Assembly (NCBI GenBank): GCA_031285115.1
Contig: JAITWU010000088.1
Coordinates: 1-5,017 of the forward strand
Source of the DNA: Azonexus sp.
Lineage (GTDB): Bacteria; Pseudomonadota; Gammaproteobacteria; Burkholderiales; Rhodocyclaceae
Direction: 5' to 3'
Length of the DNA: 5,017 bases
Below, one piece after another: positions 1-5,017 of this stretch. A program made the position numbers and the translations under genes. The notes below the pieces were generated by a model. The model saw nothing but the letters and a program-made list of their open reading frames with translations. It had not been told where the DNA came from and did not search any database. Every line of letters begins with the position of its first letter. Position 1 is the stretch's first letter.

Positions 1-213
1 CATGTCGACCATATCGTCCTGGCTGGCGGTTGCGCGGTCATTCCAGGCATCGACCAGGTTGTTGCGACGCGCACCCAGGTCAATACCCTGATTGCCAATC
101 CCTTTGCCAACATGGCCCTGTCTGACCGGGTCAAGGCGCGAAGCCTGCTGGCTGACTCCTCGGCGCTGATGGTGGCTTGCGGTCTGGCTTTGCGGAGGTT
201 CGATTCCCTATGA
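1..213 (+). CDS. pilM: PilM, C-terminal fragment (type IV pilus actin-like ATPase)
   Basis: This open frame runs from the first base of the window to the TGA at 211-213, giving 70 residues that lack the N-terminus because the window begins inside the gene. PilM is a cytoplasmic FtsA/actin-like ATP-binding protein that docks onto the N-terminal tail of PilN at the inner face of the pilus machine. The visible part fits the last stretch of the family: LAGGCAVIPG (residues 7-16 of the fragment) is the glycine-rich nucleotide-binding loop of actin-like folds, NPFANM (33-38) is a typical PilM signature, and the end reads ACGLALRRF, as is usual for PilM. The stop overlaps the pilN start by four bases (ATGA). 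The family role is established knowledge; the assignment rests on motifs and on the pilN-pilO-pilP-pilQ neighbours. Confidence 0.95.
   Translation, partial: HVDHIVLAGGCAVIPGIDQVVATRTQVNTLIANPFANMALSDRVKARSLLADSSALMVACGLALRRFDSL
194..198 (+). promoter_or_regulatory. Shine-Dalgarno for pilN
   Basis: GGAGG lies 11 bases before the ATG at 210, inside the 3' end of pilM. It helps set the pilN start at 210. An in-frame ATG at 177 would lie upstream of this site and would add 11 residues before the conserved INLLP motif, which in this family sits within the first ten residues. Confidence 0.7.
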
Positions 214-779
214 TTCGCATCAACCTCCTGCCCCACCGGGAAATGGCGAAAAAGGCCCGGAGACAGCAATTTTTCGTGCTGATCGGTCTGGTTGCCGTGC
301 TGGCGGCCCTGGTGGTGTTTGCCGTGTATACCGTTATTGACAGGGCGATCGAAAATCAGACTGAACGTAACTCCTTCCTGAAAGCAAAAATCGACGCGCT
401 CGACAAGGAACTCGCCGAAATCAAGGGGCTGAAAGAGCAGACGCAGGCTTTGCTGGAGCGCAAGCAGGTGATTGAGGATTTGCAGCGTGATCGCGGCGAA
501 ACGGTTTATCTCCTCAGCGAACTGGTCAAGCAGGTGCCGGAAGGCATCTATCTTAAGTCGCTGAAACAGACCGGATTCAACATCAGCGTTACCGGCTATG
601 CCCAGTCCAATGCCCGGATTTCCGCCTTTATGCGCAACATCGACGCCTCGCCGTGGCTGGAGCAGCCGCGCCTGATCGAATCCAAGGCGGTCGTGCTCAA
701 TGGCCGGCGGGTCAACGAGTTCGGCATGAACTTCACCCAGACCCGGATTCAAGCCGATGATGGGAAGGGGAAAAAATGA
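210..779 (+). CDS. pilN: PilN, type IV pilus inner-membrane alignment protein
   Basis: This encodes a 189-residue bitopic inner-membrane protein of the pilus alignment subcomplex. Its short cytoplasmic tail binds PilM and its periplasmic part pairs with PilO. Visible features in order are the PilM-binding motif INLLP (residues 4-8) in MIRINLLPHRE, a basic stretch (KKARR, 14-18), one transmembrane helix (about 21-43), a charged heptad-like coiled-coil region (about 44-95), and a C-terminal domain containing VPEGIYLKSL (109-118) and VTGYAQSN (127-134), both typical of PilN. I chose the ATG at 210 over an upstream in-frame ATG at 177 because it places INLLP at the N-terminus, overlaps the pilM stop as ATGA and has a GGAGG upstream. 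Length is normal for the family. The C-terminal tail is lysine-rich (DDGKGKK). Confidence 0.97.
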   Translation: MIRINLLPHREMAKKARRQQFFVLIGLVAVLAALVVFAVYTVIDRAIENQTERNSFLKAKIDALDKELAEIKGLKEQTQALLERKQVIEDLQRDRGETVYLLSELVKQVPEGIYLKSLKQTGFNISVTGYAQSNARISAFMRNIDASPWLEQPRLIESKAVVLNGRRVNEFGMNFTQTRIQADDGKGKK

Positions 780-1447
780 AATCGCCAGAGATTACCCTGC
801 CGAAAATCAATTTCGAGTCACTGGCCGCCGATTTTCGCAATCTCAACCCGAGTGATCCGGGGGCTTGGCCGGCGGCGCCAAAAGTCGCCATTCTGATCGG
901 CTTGTTTGTTGTCGCTCTGGTTATCGGCTGGTTGCTTTTGTGGAGCGATCAATTGGCCGATCTGGAAGCCAAGCGACAAGCGGAGGACGGATTTAAACAG
1001 CAATATCTCGAAAAGAAAAAGCAGGCCGTCAACATCAATCTCTACCGTGAGCAACTGGAAGAAATCAACCGTTCTTTCGGCGCATTGCTCAAGCAGTTGC
1101 CGGACAAATCGGAAATTGACGCCTTGCTGATCGAGGTCAATCAGGCGGGTCTCGGGCGCGGGCTGCAATTTGAATTATTCCGGCCAGGGCAGGAGCAGAT
1201 CAAGGATTTCTACGCCGAGTTGCCGGTGGCGGTCAAAATCAATGGCAATTATCACGACATCGGCGCTTTTGCCGCCGATATTGCCAAACTGCCGCGCATC
1301 GTCACGCTCAACAATGTTTCCATCGCACCGGTAAAAGATGCTCTGCTGTCGCTGGATGCAACCATCAAGACATTCCGTTACCTCGACGAAGCGGAAGTCG
1401 CTGCCCAGAAGAAAGCGGCTGCTGCAGCGAAAGGAGCGAAGAAGTGA
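776..1447 (+). CDS. pilO: PilO, type IV pilus inner-membrane alignment protein
   Basis: This encodes a 223-residue partner of PilN; the two form dimers in the periplasm and carry the alignment complex between PilM inside and PilP/PilQ outside. The sequence shows a cytoplasmic N-terminus of about 35 residues, one transmembrane helix (about 36-56, rich in V, L, I and W), a coiled-coil segment (about 58-105), and a ferredoxin-like C-terminal domain. PilO-typical strings are LLKQLPDKSEI (104-114), FYAELPV (145-151), GNYHDIGAF (157-165) and LPRIVTLNN (172-180). The last 20 residues are an Ala/Lys-rich tail (QKKAAAAAKGAKK) that is probably unstructured. The ATG overlaps the pilN stop (ATGA), with a GGAAGGGG Shine-Dalgarno-like run at 763-770. 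Length is close to the family norm. Confidence 0.97.
   Translation: MKSPEITLPKINFESLAADFRNLNPSDPGAWPAAPKVAILIGLFVVALVIGWLLLWSDQLADLEAKRQAEDGFKQQYLEKKKQAVNINLYREQLEEINRSFGALLKQLPDKSEIDALLIEVNQAGLGRGLQFELFRPGQEQIKDFYAELPVAVKINGNYHDIGAFAADIAKLPRIVTLNNVSIAPVKDALLSLDATIKTFRYLDEAEVAAQKKAAAAAKGAKK
1431..1436 (+). promoter_or_regulatory. Shine-Dalgarno for pilP
   Basis: AAGGAG sits 7 bases before the GTG at 1444, an ideal spacing, and lies within the end of pilO. It favours the GTG as the start over the in-frame ATG at 1456, which would be 19 bases away. Confidence 0.75.
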
Positions 1448-1989
1448 AGCGGATAATGCTCATCGCCCTGTGCGCCTTGCTGGGCGCCTGTTCCGATGGC
1501 GACCAGGAAGAATTGACGCAGTGGATGACCGAAAATTCGGCCAATCTGCGCGGCAATATTCCGCCCTTGCCGCAGGTCAAGCCTTATGAGCCGGTTCCTT
1601 ATGAAGCCGAGGGCAGTCTCGACCCATTCAAATCGACAAAACTCGAACCGGAATCCAAGTACAAGCAGGTTGCGGGCAAAGGCGGCGATTTCCAGCCCGA
1701 TTTCGAGGCGCGCGAGTTGCGCAACAGCTTTCTCGAAAAATACCCGATTGAATCGCTCAAGATGATTGGCTACCTGAATGTGAACAACAAGCCATTGGGC
1801 GTGATTCTGGTCGACGGCAAGATCAAGCAGGTCAAGGTCGGCGACTATATCGGGCTGGATTTTGGCGCGGTGACGAAGATTACCGACAAAGAAATTGAAG
1901 TGCGTGAATTGATTCAGGATTCTGCTGGCGACTGGAGCGAACGCAGCAGTTCGCTGTACCTGCAGAGCAAGGAGGGAAGCAACAAATGA
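1444..1989 (+). CDS. pilP: PilP, type IV pilus assembly lipoprotein
   Basis: This encodes a 181-residue periplasmic lipoprotein that connects PilN/PilO in the inner membrane to the N-terminal domains of the PilQ secretin. The start codon is GTG, overlapping the pilO stop (GTGA). An in-frame ATG at 1456 would lose the basic MKR n-region and leave too short a signal, so GTG is preferred. The lipobox is LGAC, with lipidated Cys16; the next residues are Ser17 and Asp18. A flexible Pro-rich linker follows (about 35-80, including IPPLPQVKPYEPVPY and the PilP-typical DPF at 60-62). The folded C-terminal homology domain is about 85-175, with YPIESLKMIGYL (100-111), KVGDYIGLDFGAV (131-143) and GDWSERSSSLYL (162-173). 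The order linker-DPF-ESLKMIG-VGDYIG matches the family. Confidence is high from both the motifs and the position before pilQ. Confidence 0.97.
   Translation: MKRIMLIALCALLGACSDGDQEELTQWMTENSANLRGNIPPLPQVKPYEPVPYEAEGSLDPFKSTKLEPESKYKQVAGKGGDFQPDFEARELRNSFLEKYPIESLKMIGYLNVNNKPLGVILVDGKIKQVKVGDYIGLDFGAVTKITDKEIEVRELIQDSAGDWSERSSSLYLQSKEGSNK
1971..1975 (+). promoter_or_regulatory. Shine-Dalgarno for pilQ
   Basis: GGAGG lies 10 bases before the ATG at 1986, within the last codons of pilP. A second in-frame ATG at 1992 (Met3) is also possible, but the ATGA overlap with the pilP stop and the Lys2 of the signal peptide favour 1986. Confidence 0.65.
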
Positions 1990-4166
1990 AAATGATCAAC
2001 ACAATGCTGCTTGCGGCCTCGGTCTGCCTTGTTCTGGCGACGCCGTTGCGGGCAGAAGAAGCCGCCAATGCGTCCAGCAACGCCATCGAAACCATCAACG
2101 TGGCGCAGCAAGGGGGCGATATTGCGGTTCGCATTGATCTGCGCGAGCCGCTGGCGACGCCGCCAGCCGGTTTCAGCGTTGCCAATCCGGCCAGGGTGGC
2201 GCTCGATTTTCCGGCGACGGTCAATGGTCTGGGCAAAAACAGCCAGGTTCTCAACGAAGGTGATTTGCGCAGCTTCAATGTCGTGCAGGTAGGCGACCGG
2301 ACCCGTCTGGTGCTCAACCTCGTGCGCAACATGAACTATTCGACGCGGCTTGACGGCAAATCGCTCTATGTAATGCTGACGGGGATCAACCGGGGCAACG
2401 AGCCGCCAGCCCAGCAAACGGGCCGCTTTGCCGAAGAAAATCCGATGAACAACCAGCATGCCTTGCGTGATGTCATGTTCCGTCGCGGCAAGGATGGCGA
2501 AGGCCGGGTGGTTGTCGAACTCAGCGATCCCGGCGCTGGCATCGACATCCGCCAGCAAGGCTCCAATCTGATCGTCGATTTCATGAAAACCGCCGCACCG
2601 GAGCATTTGCGCCGCCGTCTCGATGTCACCGATTTCGCCACGCCGGTGACCAGCGTCGAAACCCGGAGCATGGGCGACAATGTACGTATGATCATCAGCC
2701 CGACAGGCTTGTGGGAACATAACGCTTACCAGAGCGACAACCAGTTTATCGTCGAAGTCAAAAAGATTGTCGAAAACCCGAACAAGCTGGTGCAGGGGAC
2801 GAAAGTCGGCTATCAGGGGCCGCGCGTCAGCATCAATTATCAGAATGGCGATGTTCGCGCCCTGTTGCGCCTGATGGCCGAAGAACTGGGCTTGAACGCC
2901 GTCATCAGCGAAACCGTGACCGGTACGACGACCCTGGTCTTGAAAGATGTGCCGGCCGATCAGGTGATCGACATCATCTTCCAGCAAAAAGGGCTGGATA
3001 TGCGCAAGAAGGGCAACATCATCATGATTGCGCCGCGCGATGAGATCGCCACCCGTGAAAAGCTCGAATTTGAAGCGCGGCAGCAGATCAACGAACTGGA
3101 GCCGCTGCAATCGGAGCAGTTTGCGCTCAATTACCATCGCGCCGATGCCGTCGCCAAATTGCTGGCTGGCCTCTCGCCGCTGGCTGGCGCCGGTAGCAAT
3201 ACGGCCCTGCGCATGTTGAGCAAGCGCGGCAGCACCATTTCGGACACCCAGTCCAATCTGTTGTTCGTCACCGATATTCCCAGCAAGCTGGAGGAAATCC
3301 GCACCTTCATCAAAGCCATTGACGTCGGCGCCCGCCAGGTGATGATCGAGGCGCGGGTGGTCGAAGCGACCGACTCTTTCAACCGTGATATTGGCGTCAA
3401 GCTGGGCTTTACCAATTCCAAGGCTGTCCAGATTGGCGGCACAGGGGTTTATACCGCTGGCGGCTCGATGGCGCCTTCGACTGCTTCTAGCAGTAGTACT
3501 GGCGGTATGACGGTTACACCGCCAATGCTGACCCAAACCCCCATGGGCGGCGTCAATCTGCCTTCCTACTCGTCGACTGGCGGTACCCTGGCGCTGTCAT
3601 TATTCAATGCCGCCGCCACCCGGATTCTCAACCTCGAACTGGCGGCGCTGGAAACCGACGGGGTGGGTAAAATCATTTCCAGCCCGCGCGTCATTACGGC
3701 CAACAACATCAAGGCCAAAATTGAAGATGGCACCGAAGTGCCTTATGTGACGACGCAACAAAGCGTTGGCGGCGCAGGCGGTGGCGTCGGCACAACGACG
3801 ACCGTCAGCTTCAAATCGGCCAAACTGTCGCTGGAAGTGACACCGCAGATCACGCCGGAAGGCACGGTGCGGATGGCGCTGGTGGTCAAGAAAGAAGAGC
3901 CGGACTGGACGCGGGCCATTCTCCAAAATCCGCCGATCAAGAGTTCCGTGGTCGAAACCGACGTCGTTGTTGAAAACGGCGGCACGGTGGTCATTGGCGG
4001 GGTGTTTGTGACGAGCAGCCAGACAACGACCGAAAAAGTGCCTCTCCTCGGTGACATTCCCTTCTTTGGCTGGTTGTTCAAATACAAGGGTGATGTTGGC
4101 GACCGCCGCGAACTGCTGGTCTTCATCACGCCGCGCATTCTGTCGGACAAGCTGCGTCTGGACTGA
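1986..4166 (+). CDS. pilQ: PilQ, type IV pilus outer-membrane secretin
   Basis: This encodes a 726-residue secretin that multimerises into the outer-membrane channel for the pilus fibre. A Sec signal peptide spans residues 1-23, with likely cleavage after LRA and before EEAAN. Domains in order: first AMIN-like peptidoglycan-binding domain (about 33-132, with VALDFP at 71-76); a short linker; second AMIN-like domain (about 159-260); secretin N0/STN domain (about 279-350, with VSINYQNGDVRALLRLMAE); N1 domain (about 371-447, with FALNYHRADAVAKLL and NLLFVTD); and the secretin core (about 450-720). Core motifs are MIEARVVEA (453-461), KIISSPRVITANN (562-574), EDGTEVPYVT (580-589), LEVTPQITPEG (616-626) and the signature VPLLGDIPFFGWLF (685-698), then ELLVFITPRIL (709-719). 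Ser/Thr/Gly-rich stretches at about 484-533 and 590-606 interrupt the core. No basic repeat tract of the neisserial kind is seen. Length is usual for proteobacterial PilQ, and the gene is followed by a terminator. Confidence 0.98.
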   Translation: MKMINTMLLAASVCLVLATPLRAEEAANASSNAIETINVAQQGGDIAVRIDLREPLATPPAGFSVANPARVALDFPATVNGLGKNSQVLNEGDLRSFNVVQVGDRTRLVLNLVRNMNYSTRLDGKSLYVMLTGINRGNEPPAQQTGRFAEENPMNNQHALRDVMFRRGKDGEGRVVVELSDPGAGIDIRQQGSNLIVDFMKTAAPEHLRRRLDVTDFATPVTSVETRSMGDNVRMIISPTGLWEHNAYQSDNQFIVEVKKIVENPNKLVQGTKVGYQGPRVSINYQNGDVRALLRLMAEELGLNAVISETVTGTTTLVLKDVPADQVIDIIFQQKGLDMRKKGNIIMIAPRDEIATREKLEFEARQQINELEPLQSEQFALNYHRADAVAKLLAGLSPLAGAGSNTALRMLSKRGSTISDTQSNLLFVTDIPSKLEEIRTFIKAIDVGARQVMIEARVVEATDSFNRDIGVKLGFTNSKAVQIGGTGVYTAGGSMAPSTASSSSTGGMTVTPPMLTQTPMGGVNLPSYSSTGGTLALSLFNAAATRILNLELAALETDGVGKIISSPRVITANNIKAKIEDGTEVPYVTTQQSVGGAGGGVGTTTTVSFKSAKLSLEVTPQITPEGTVRMALVVKKEEPDWTRAILQNPPIKSSVVETDVVVENGGTVVIGGVFVTSSQTTTEKVPLLGDIPFFGWLFKYKGDVGDRRELLVFITPRILSDKLRLD

Positions 4167-4178
4167 GTTTTTCCCGAT

Positions 4179-4217
4179 GGACAAAAAAGGCCGGCTTTGC
4201 CGGCCCTTTTTTTGTCC
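4179..4217 (+). terminator. Intrinsic terminator after pilQ
   Basis: A perfect 7-bp G+C stem, GGCCGGC (4189-4195) and GCCGGCC (4199-4205), closes a TTT loop. It is preceded by six A (4183-4188) and followed by one C and seven T (4207-4213). The stem can extend through the A/T tracts to GGAC (4179-4182) and GTCC (4214-4217). It lies 12 bases past the pilQ stop and should end most of the pil operon transcript. The A and T tracts make it a good terminator on the minus strand too, although no converging gene is present in this window. Confidence 0.92.
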
Positions 4218-4239
4218 GCGCCAAGGTCTCGGATAAAAT
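4212..4239 (+). promoter_or_regulatory. Predicted sigma-70-type promoter for aroK
   Basis: A -10-like TAAAAT (4234-4239, five of six matches to TATAAT) is preceded by a 16-base spacer and a -35-like TTGTCC (4212-4217, four of six matches to TTGACA). The -35 box overlaps the distal arm of the pilQ terminator. A promoter is expected here because the terminator would otherwise cut aroK off from upstream transcription. The predicted start of transcription falls at or within a few bases of the aroK GTG at 4246. This is inferred from consensus matching by eye only. Confidence 0.5.
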
Positions 4240-4245
4240 CGAAGC

Positions 4246-4773
4246 GTGAAACAAACCCGCAATATTTATCTCATTGGCCTCATGGGGGCCGGTAAAACAA
4301 CGGTTGGCAGACAGTTGGCCCGGCGGCTGAATCGCCGGTTTGTTGACTCCGACCACGAGATCGTGGCCCGGACTGGCGTCGCTATCCCGACCATTTTTGA
4401 AATCGAGGGCGAAGAGGGGTTTCGCCGCCGCGAGACGCAGGCTATCGGCGAACTCAGCGAGCAGCCCGGCATCGTCATGGCGACCGGCGGCGGCGCTGTG
4501 CTCCGGCCAGAAAACCGCCGCTGTCTGCATGACAGCGGCTGGGTGGTATACCTCAACGTGCCGCCGGTCTTGTTGTATGACCGCACCCGCCACGACCGCA
4601 ACCGCCCGCTGCTGCAAGTCGCCGACCCGCTGGCGCGGCTCGAAGAACTTCATGCCGAGCGCGATCCCCTTTACCGCGAGACGGCGCACTTCGTGGTCGA
4701 GGGGGCGCATCTGGTCGCCAGCGGGATTGTCAACCTTCTGCTCCGGGAGTTTTCCCGGCTGGAGCCAACGTGA
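4246..4773 (+). CDS. aroK: Shikimate kinase I (AroK)
   Basis: This encodes a 175-residue cytoplasmic enzyme that phosphorylates shikimate to shikimate 3-phosphate with ATP, a late step of the chorismate pathway. Visible motifs are the Walker A loop GLMGAGKTT (residues 11-19), the shikimate-binding DSD (D34, D36) in [16 protein letters not shown] (57-63) with the substrate-binding arginine, the GGG triplet (81-83) in MATGGGAVL, the LID region with RNRPLL (118-123), and ERDPLY (138-143) with the adenine-side arginine. The start is GTG at 4246. The in-frame TAA at 4234-4236 rules out any longer form, and the first downstream ATG falls inside Walker A. No clear Shine-Dalgarno is visible. The stop overlaps the aroB start by one base (TGATG), so aroK and aroB are probably co-transcribed and coupled. 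Length is typical for the family. Confidence 0.97.
   Translation: MKQTRNIYLIGLMGAGKTTVGRQLARRLNRRFVDSDHEIVARTGVAIPTIFEIEGEEGFRRRETQAIGELSEQPGIVMATGGGAVLRPENRRCLHDSGWVVYLNVPPVLLYDRTRHDRNRPLLQVADPLARLEELHAERDPLYRETAHFVVEGAHLVASGIVNLLLREFSRLEPT
4517..4539 (+). repeat. Perfect 9-bp inverted repeat inside aroK
   Basis: GCCGCTGTC (4517-4525) and GACAGCGGC (4531-4539) are perfect reverse complements around a TGCAT loop. The repeat lies in codons of the AroK segment after the GGG motif (about residues 91-98). There is no T-tract after it. Its function is unknown and it may be chance. Confidence 0.5.
4743..4758 (+). other. Stem-loop before the aroB ribosome binding site
   Basis: CCGGGA (4743-4748) and TCCCGG (4753-4758) form a perfect 6-bp stem with a GTTT loop, near the end of aroK. 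Further pairing of GCT (4740-4742) with AGC (4763-4765) would take in part of the aroB Shine-Dalgarno GGAG, leaving a CTGG bulge (4759-4762). No T-run follows, so it is not a terminator. A role in coupling aroB translation to aroK translation is inference. Confidence 0.4.
4761..4764 (+). promoter_or_regulatory. Shine-Dalgarno for aroB
   Basis: GGAG ends 8 bases before the ATG at 4773, within the last codons of aroK. It supports 4773 as the aroB start. It lies beside a stem-loop (4743-4758) that may affect its access. Confidence 0.65.
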
Positions 4774-5017
4774 TGCAAACCCTGAATGTCGCGCTCGGCG
4801 AGCGTTCCTATCCGATCCATATCGGCTGCGGCCTGCTTTCTGACGCGGCCTTGATAACGCCGCATCTCAAACAGAAAAAAACCGTCGTCGTCAGCAACAC
4901 GACTGTCGCCCCCCTGTATCTGGCGCGGCTGATGGCGACCCTGGCCGGGGCGGGCGTCAGCGCCCAATCGGTGATTTTGCCCGATGGCGAGCAATACAAA
5001 ACCTGGGCGACGTTGAA
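4773..5017 (+). CDS. aroB: 3-dehydroquinate synthase (AroB), N-terminal fragment
   Basis: This open frame runs from the ATG at 4773 off the end of the window, giving 81 complete codons of a protein that is normally about 360 residues. AroB is a cytoplasmic NAD-dependent, metal-dependent enzyme that turns 3-deoxy-D-arabino-heptulosonate 7-phosphate into 3-dehydroquinate, the second step of the shikimate pathway. The visible part is the start of the N-terminal nucleotide-binding domain: VALGERSYPIHIG (residues 6-18) is the family's opening motif, VVVSNTTVAPLYL (38-50) is a beta strand followed by a conserved loop, and LPDGEQYKTW (69-78) is the conserved NAD-contact segment. The start overlaps the aroK stop by one base and has GGAG upstream. 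The active-site residues lie beyond the window and could not be checked. Confidence 0.96.
   Translation, partial: MQTLNVALGERSYPIHIGCGLLSDAALITPHLKQKKTVVVSNTTVAPLYLARLMATLAGAGVSAQSVILPDGEQYKTWATL

Noticed and set aside
177..209. An 11-residue N-terminal extension of PilN from the ATG at 177
   Set aside because: It would overlap pilM by 37 bases, place the ribosome binding site GGAGG inside the gene, and push the PilM-binding INLLP motif away from the N-terminus, where the family has it.
1914..3536. A 540-codon open frame on the minus strand opposite pilQ
   Set aside because: Its codons are the exact reverse complements of pilQ codons. In this frame stops arise only where pilQ uses TTA, CTA or TCA, which are rare in this G+C-rich gene. 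The translation is rich in H, R, D and Q with no recognisable domain, while the plus strand encodes an unmistakable PilQ.
3600..4262. A 220-codon minus-strand open frame opposite the pilQ end and the terminator
   Set aside because: It has the same codon-aligned antisense phase to pilQ, runs through the terminator hairpin, and shows no protein motif.
4353..4366. Palindrome CCACGA-GA-TCGTGG in aroK
   Set aside because: Its two-base centre is too tight for the full RNA hairpin, it sits in codons just after the conserved DSD motif, and no second copy was noticed, so chance plus coding constraint explains it.
4126..4710. A 194-codon minus-strand open frame opposite aroK
   Set aside because: It is a shadow of aroK, which has all shikimate kinase motifs. 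The antisense frame spans the terminator and promoter gap and has no recognisable domain.
1..5017. Neisseria-type DNA uptake sequence (GCCGTCTGAA), given a pilus locus in a likely betaproteobacterium
   Set aside because: No copy was found by eye on either strand, including in the terminator stem, where such elements often lie in Neisseriaceae.
1..5017. A novel defence, mobile or otherwise undescribed system
   Set aside because: Nearly all bases are accounted for by the conserved pilM-N-O-P-Q and aroK-aroB genes. There are no foreign-looking genes, insertion sequence ends, repeats arrays or long unexplained gaps.

Overview
The window carries a type IV pilus alignment and secretin operon followed by the start of a shikimate-pathway gene pair, in the order pilM (3' end) - pilN - pilO - pilP - pilQ - [terminator] - aroK - aroB (5' end). 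All genes are on the plus strand. The gene order, the moderately high G+C coding sequence and the form of the proteins (an 'INLLP' PilN, a short lipoprotein PilP, a PilQ with two AMIN-like domains) point to a Gram-negative proteobacterium. My best guess is a betaproteobacterium, perhaps Rhodocyclales-like, but that guess rests on general resemblance and not on a search.

Layout: positions 1-213 are the C-terminal 70 codons of PilM. pilN (210-779), pilO (776-1447), pilP (1444-1989) and pilQ (1986-4166) follow. Each of the four junctions from pilM to pilQ is a 4-base stop/start overlap (ATGA three times, GTGA once), so this is a tightly coupled translational unit. Positions 4167-4245 are the only non-coding stretch. 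It holds a strong intrinsic terminator (about 4179-4217) and, directly after it, a plausible sigma-70-type promoter for aroK. aroK (4246-4773, GTG start) overlaps aroB (from 4773, cut by the window end) by one base (TGATG).

How the genes work together: PilM is the cytoplasmic actin-like protein that binds the INLLP motif at the PilN N-terminus. PilN and PilO are bitopic inner-membrane proteins that pair through periplasmic coiled coils and ferredoxin-like domains. PilP is a lipoprotein that links PilN/PilO to PilQ, and PilQ is the outer-membrane secretin through which the pilus passes. AroK and AroB are shikimate kinase and 3-dehydroquinate synthase. They are metabolic enzymes often found beside pilQ in proteobacteria and have no known part in the pilus machine.

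I found no previously undescribed system. This is a well-known conserved locus. The points worth a second look are small: a predicted promoter that would make the aroK mRNA leaderless, overlap of that promoter with the pilQ terminator, a Ser/Thr/Gly-rich segment of PilQ with locally different codon use, and two stem-loops in and at the end of aroK. I saw no mobile elements, CRISPR arrays, tRNA or rRNA genes.
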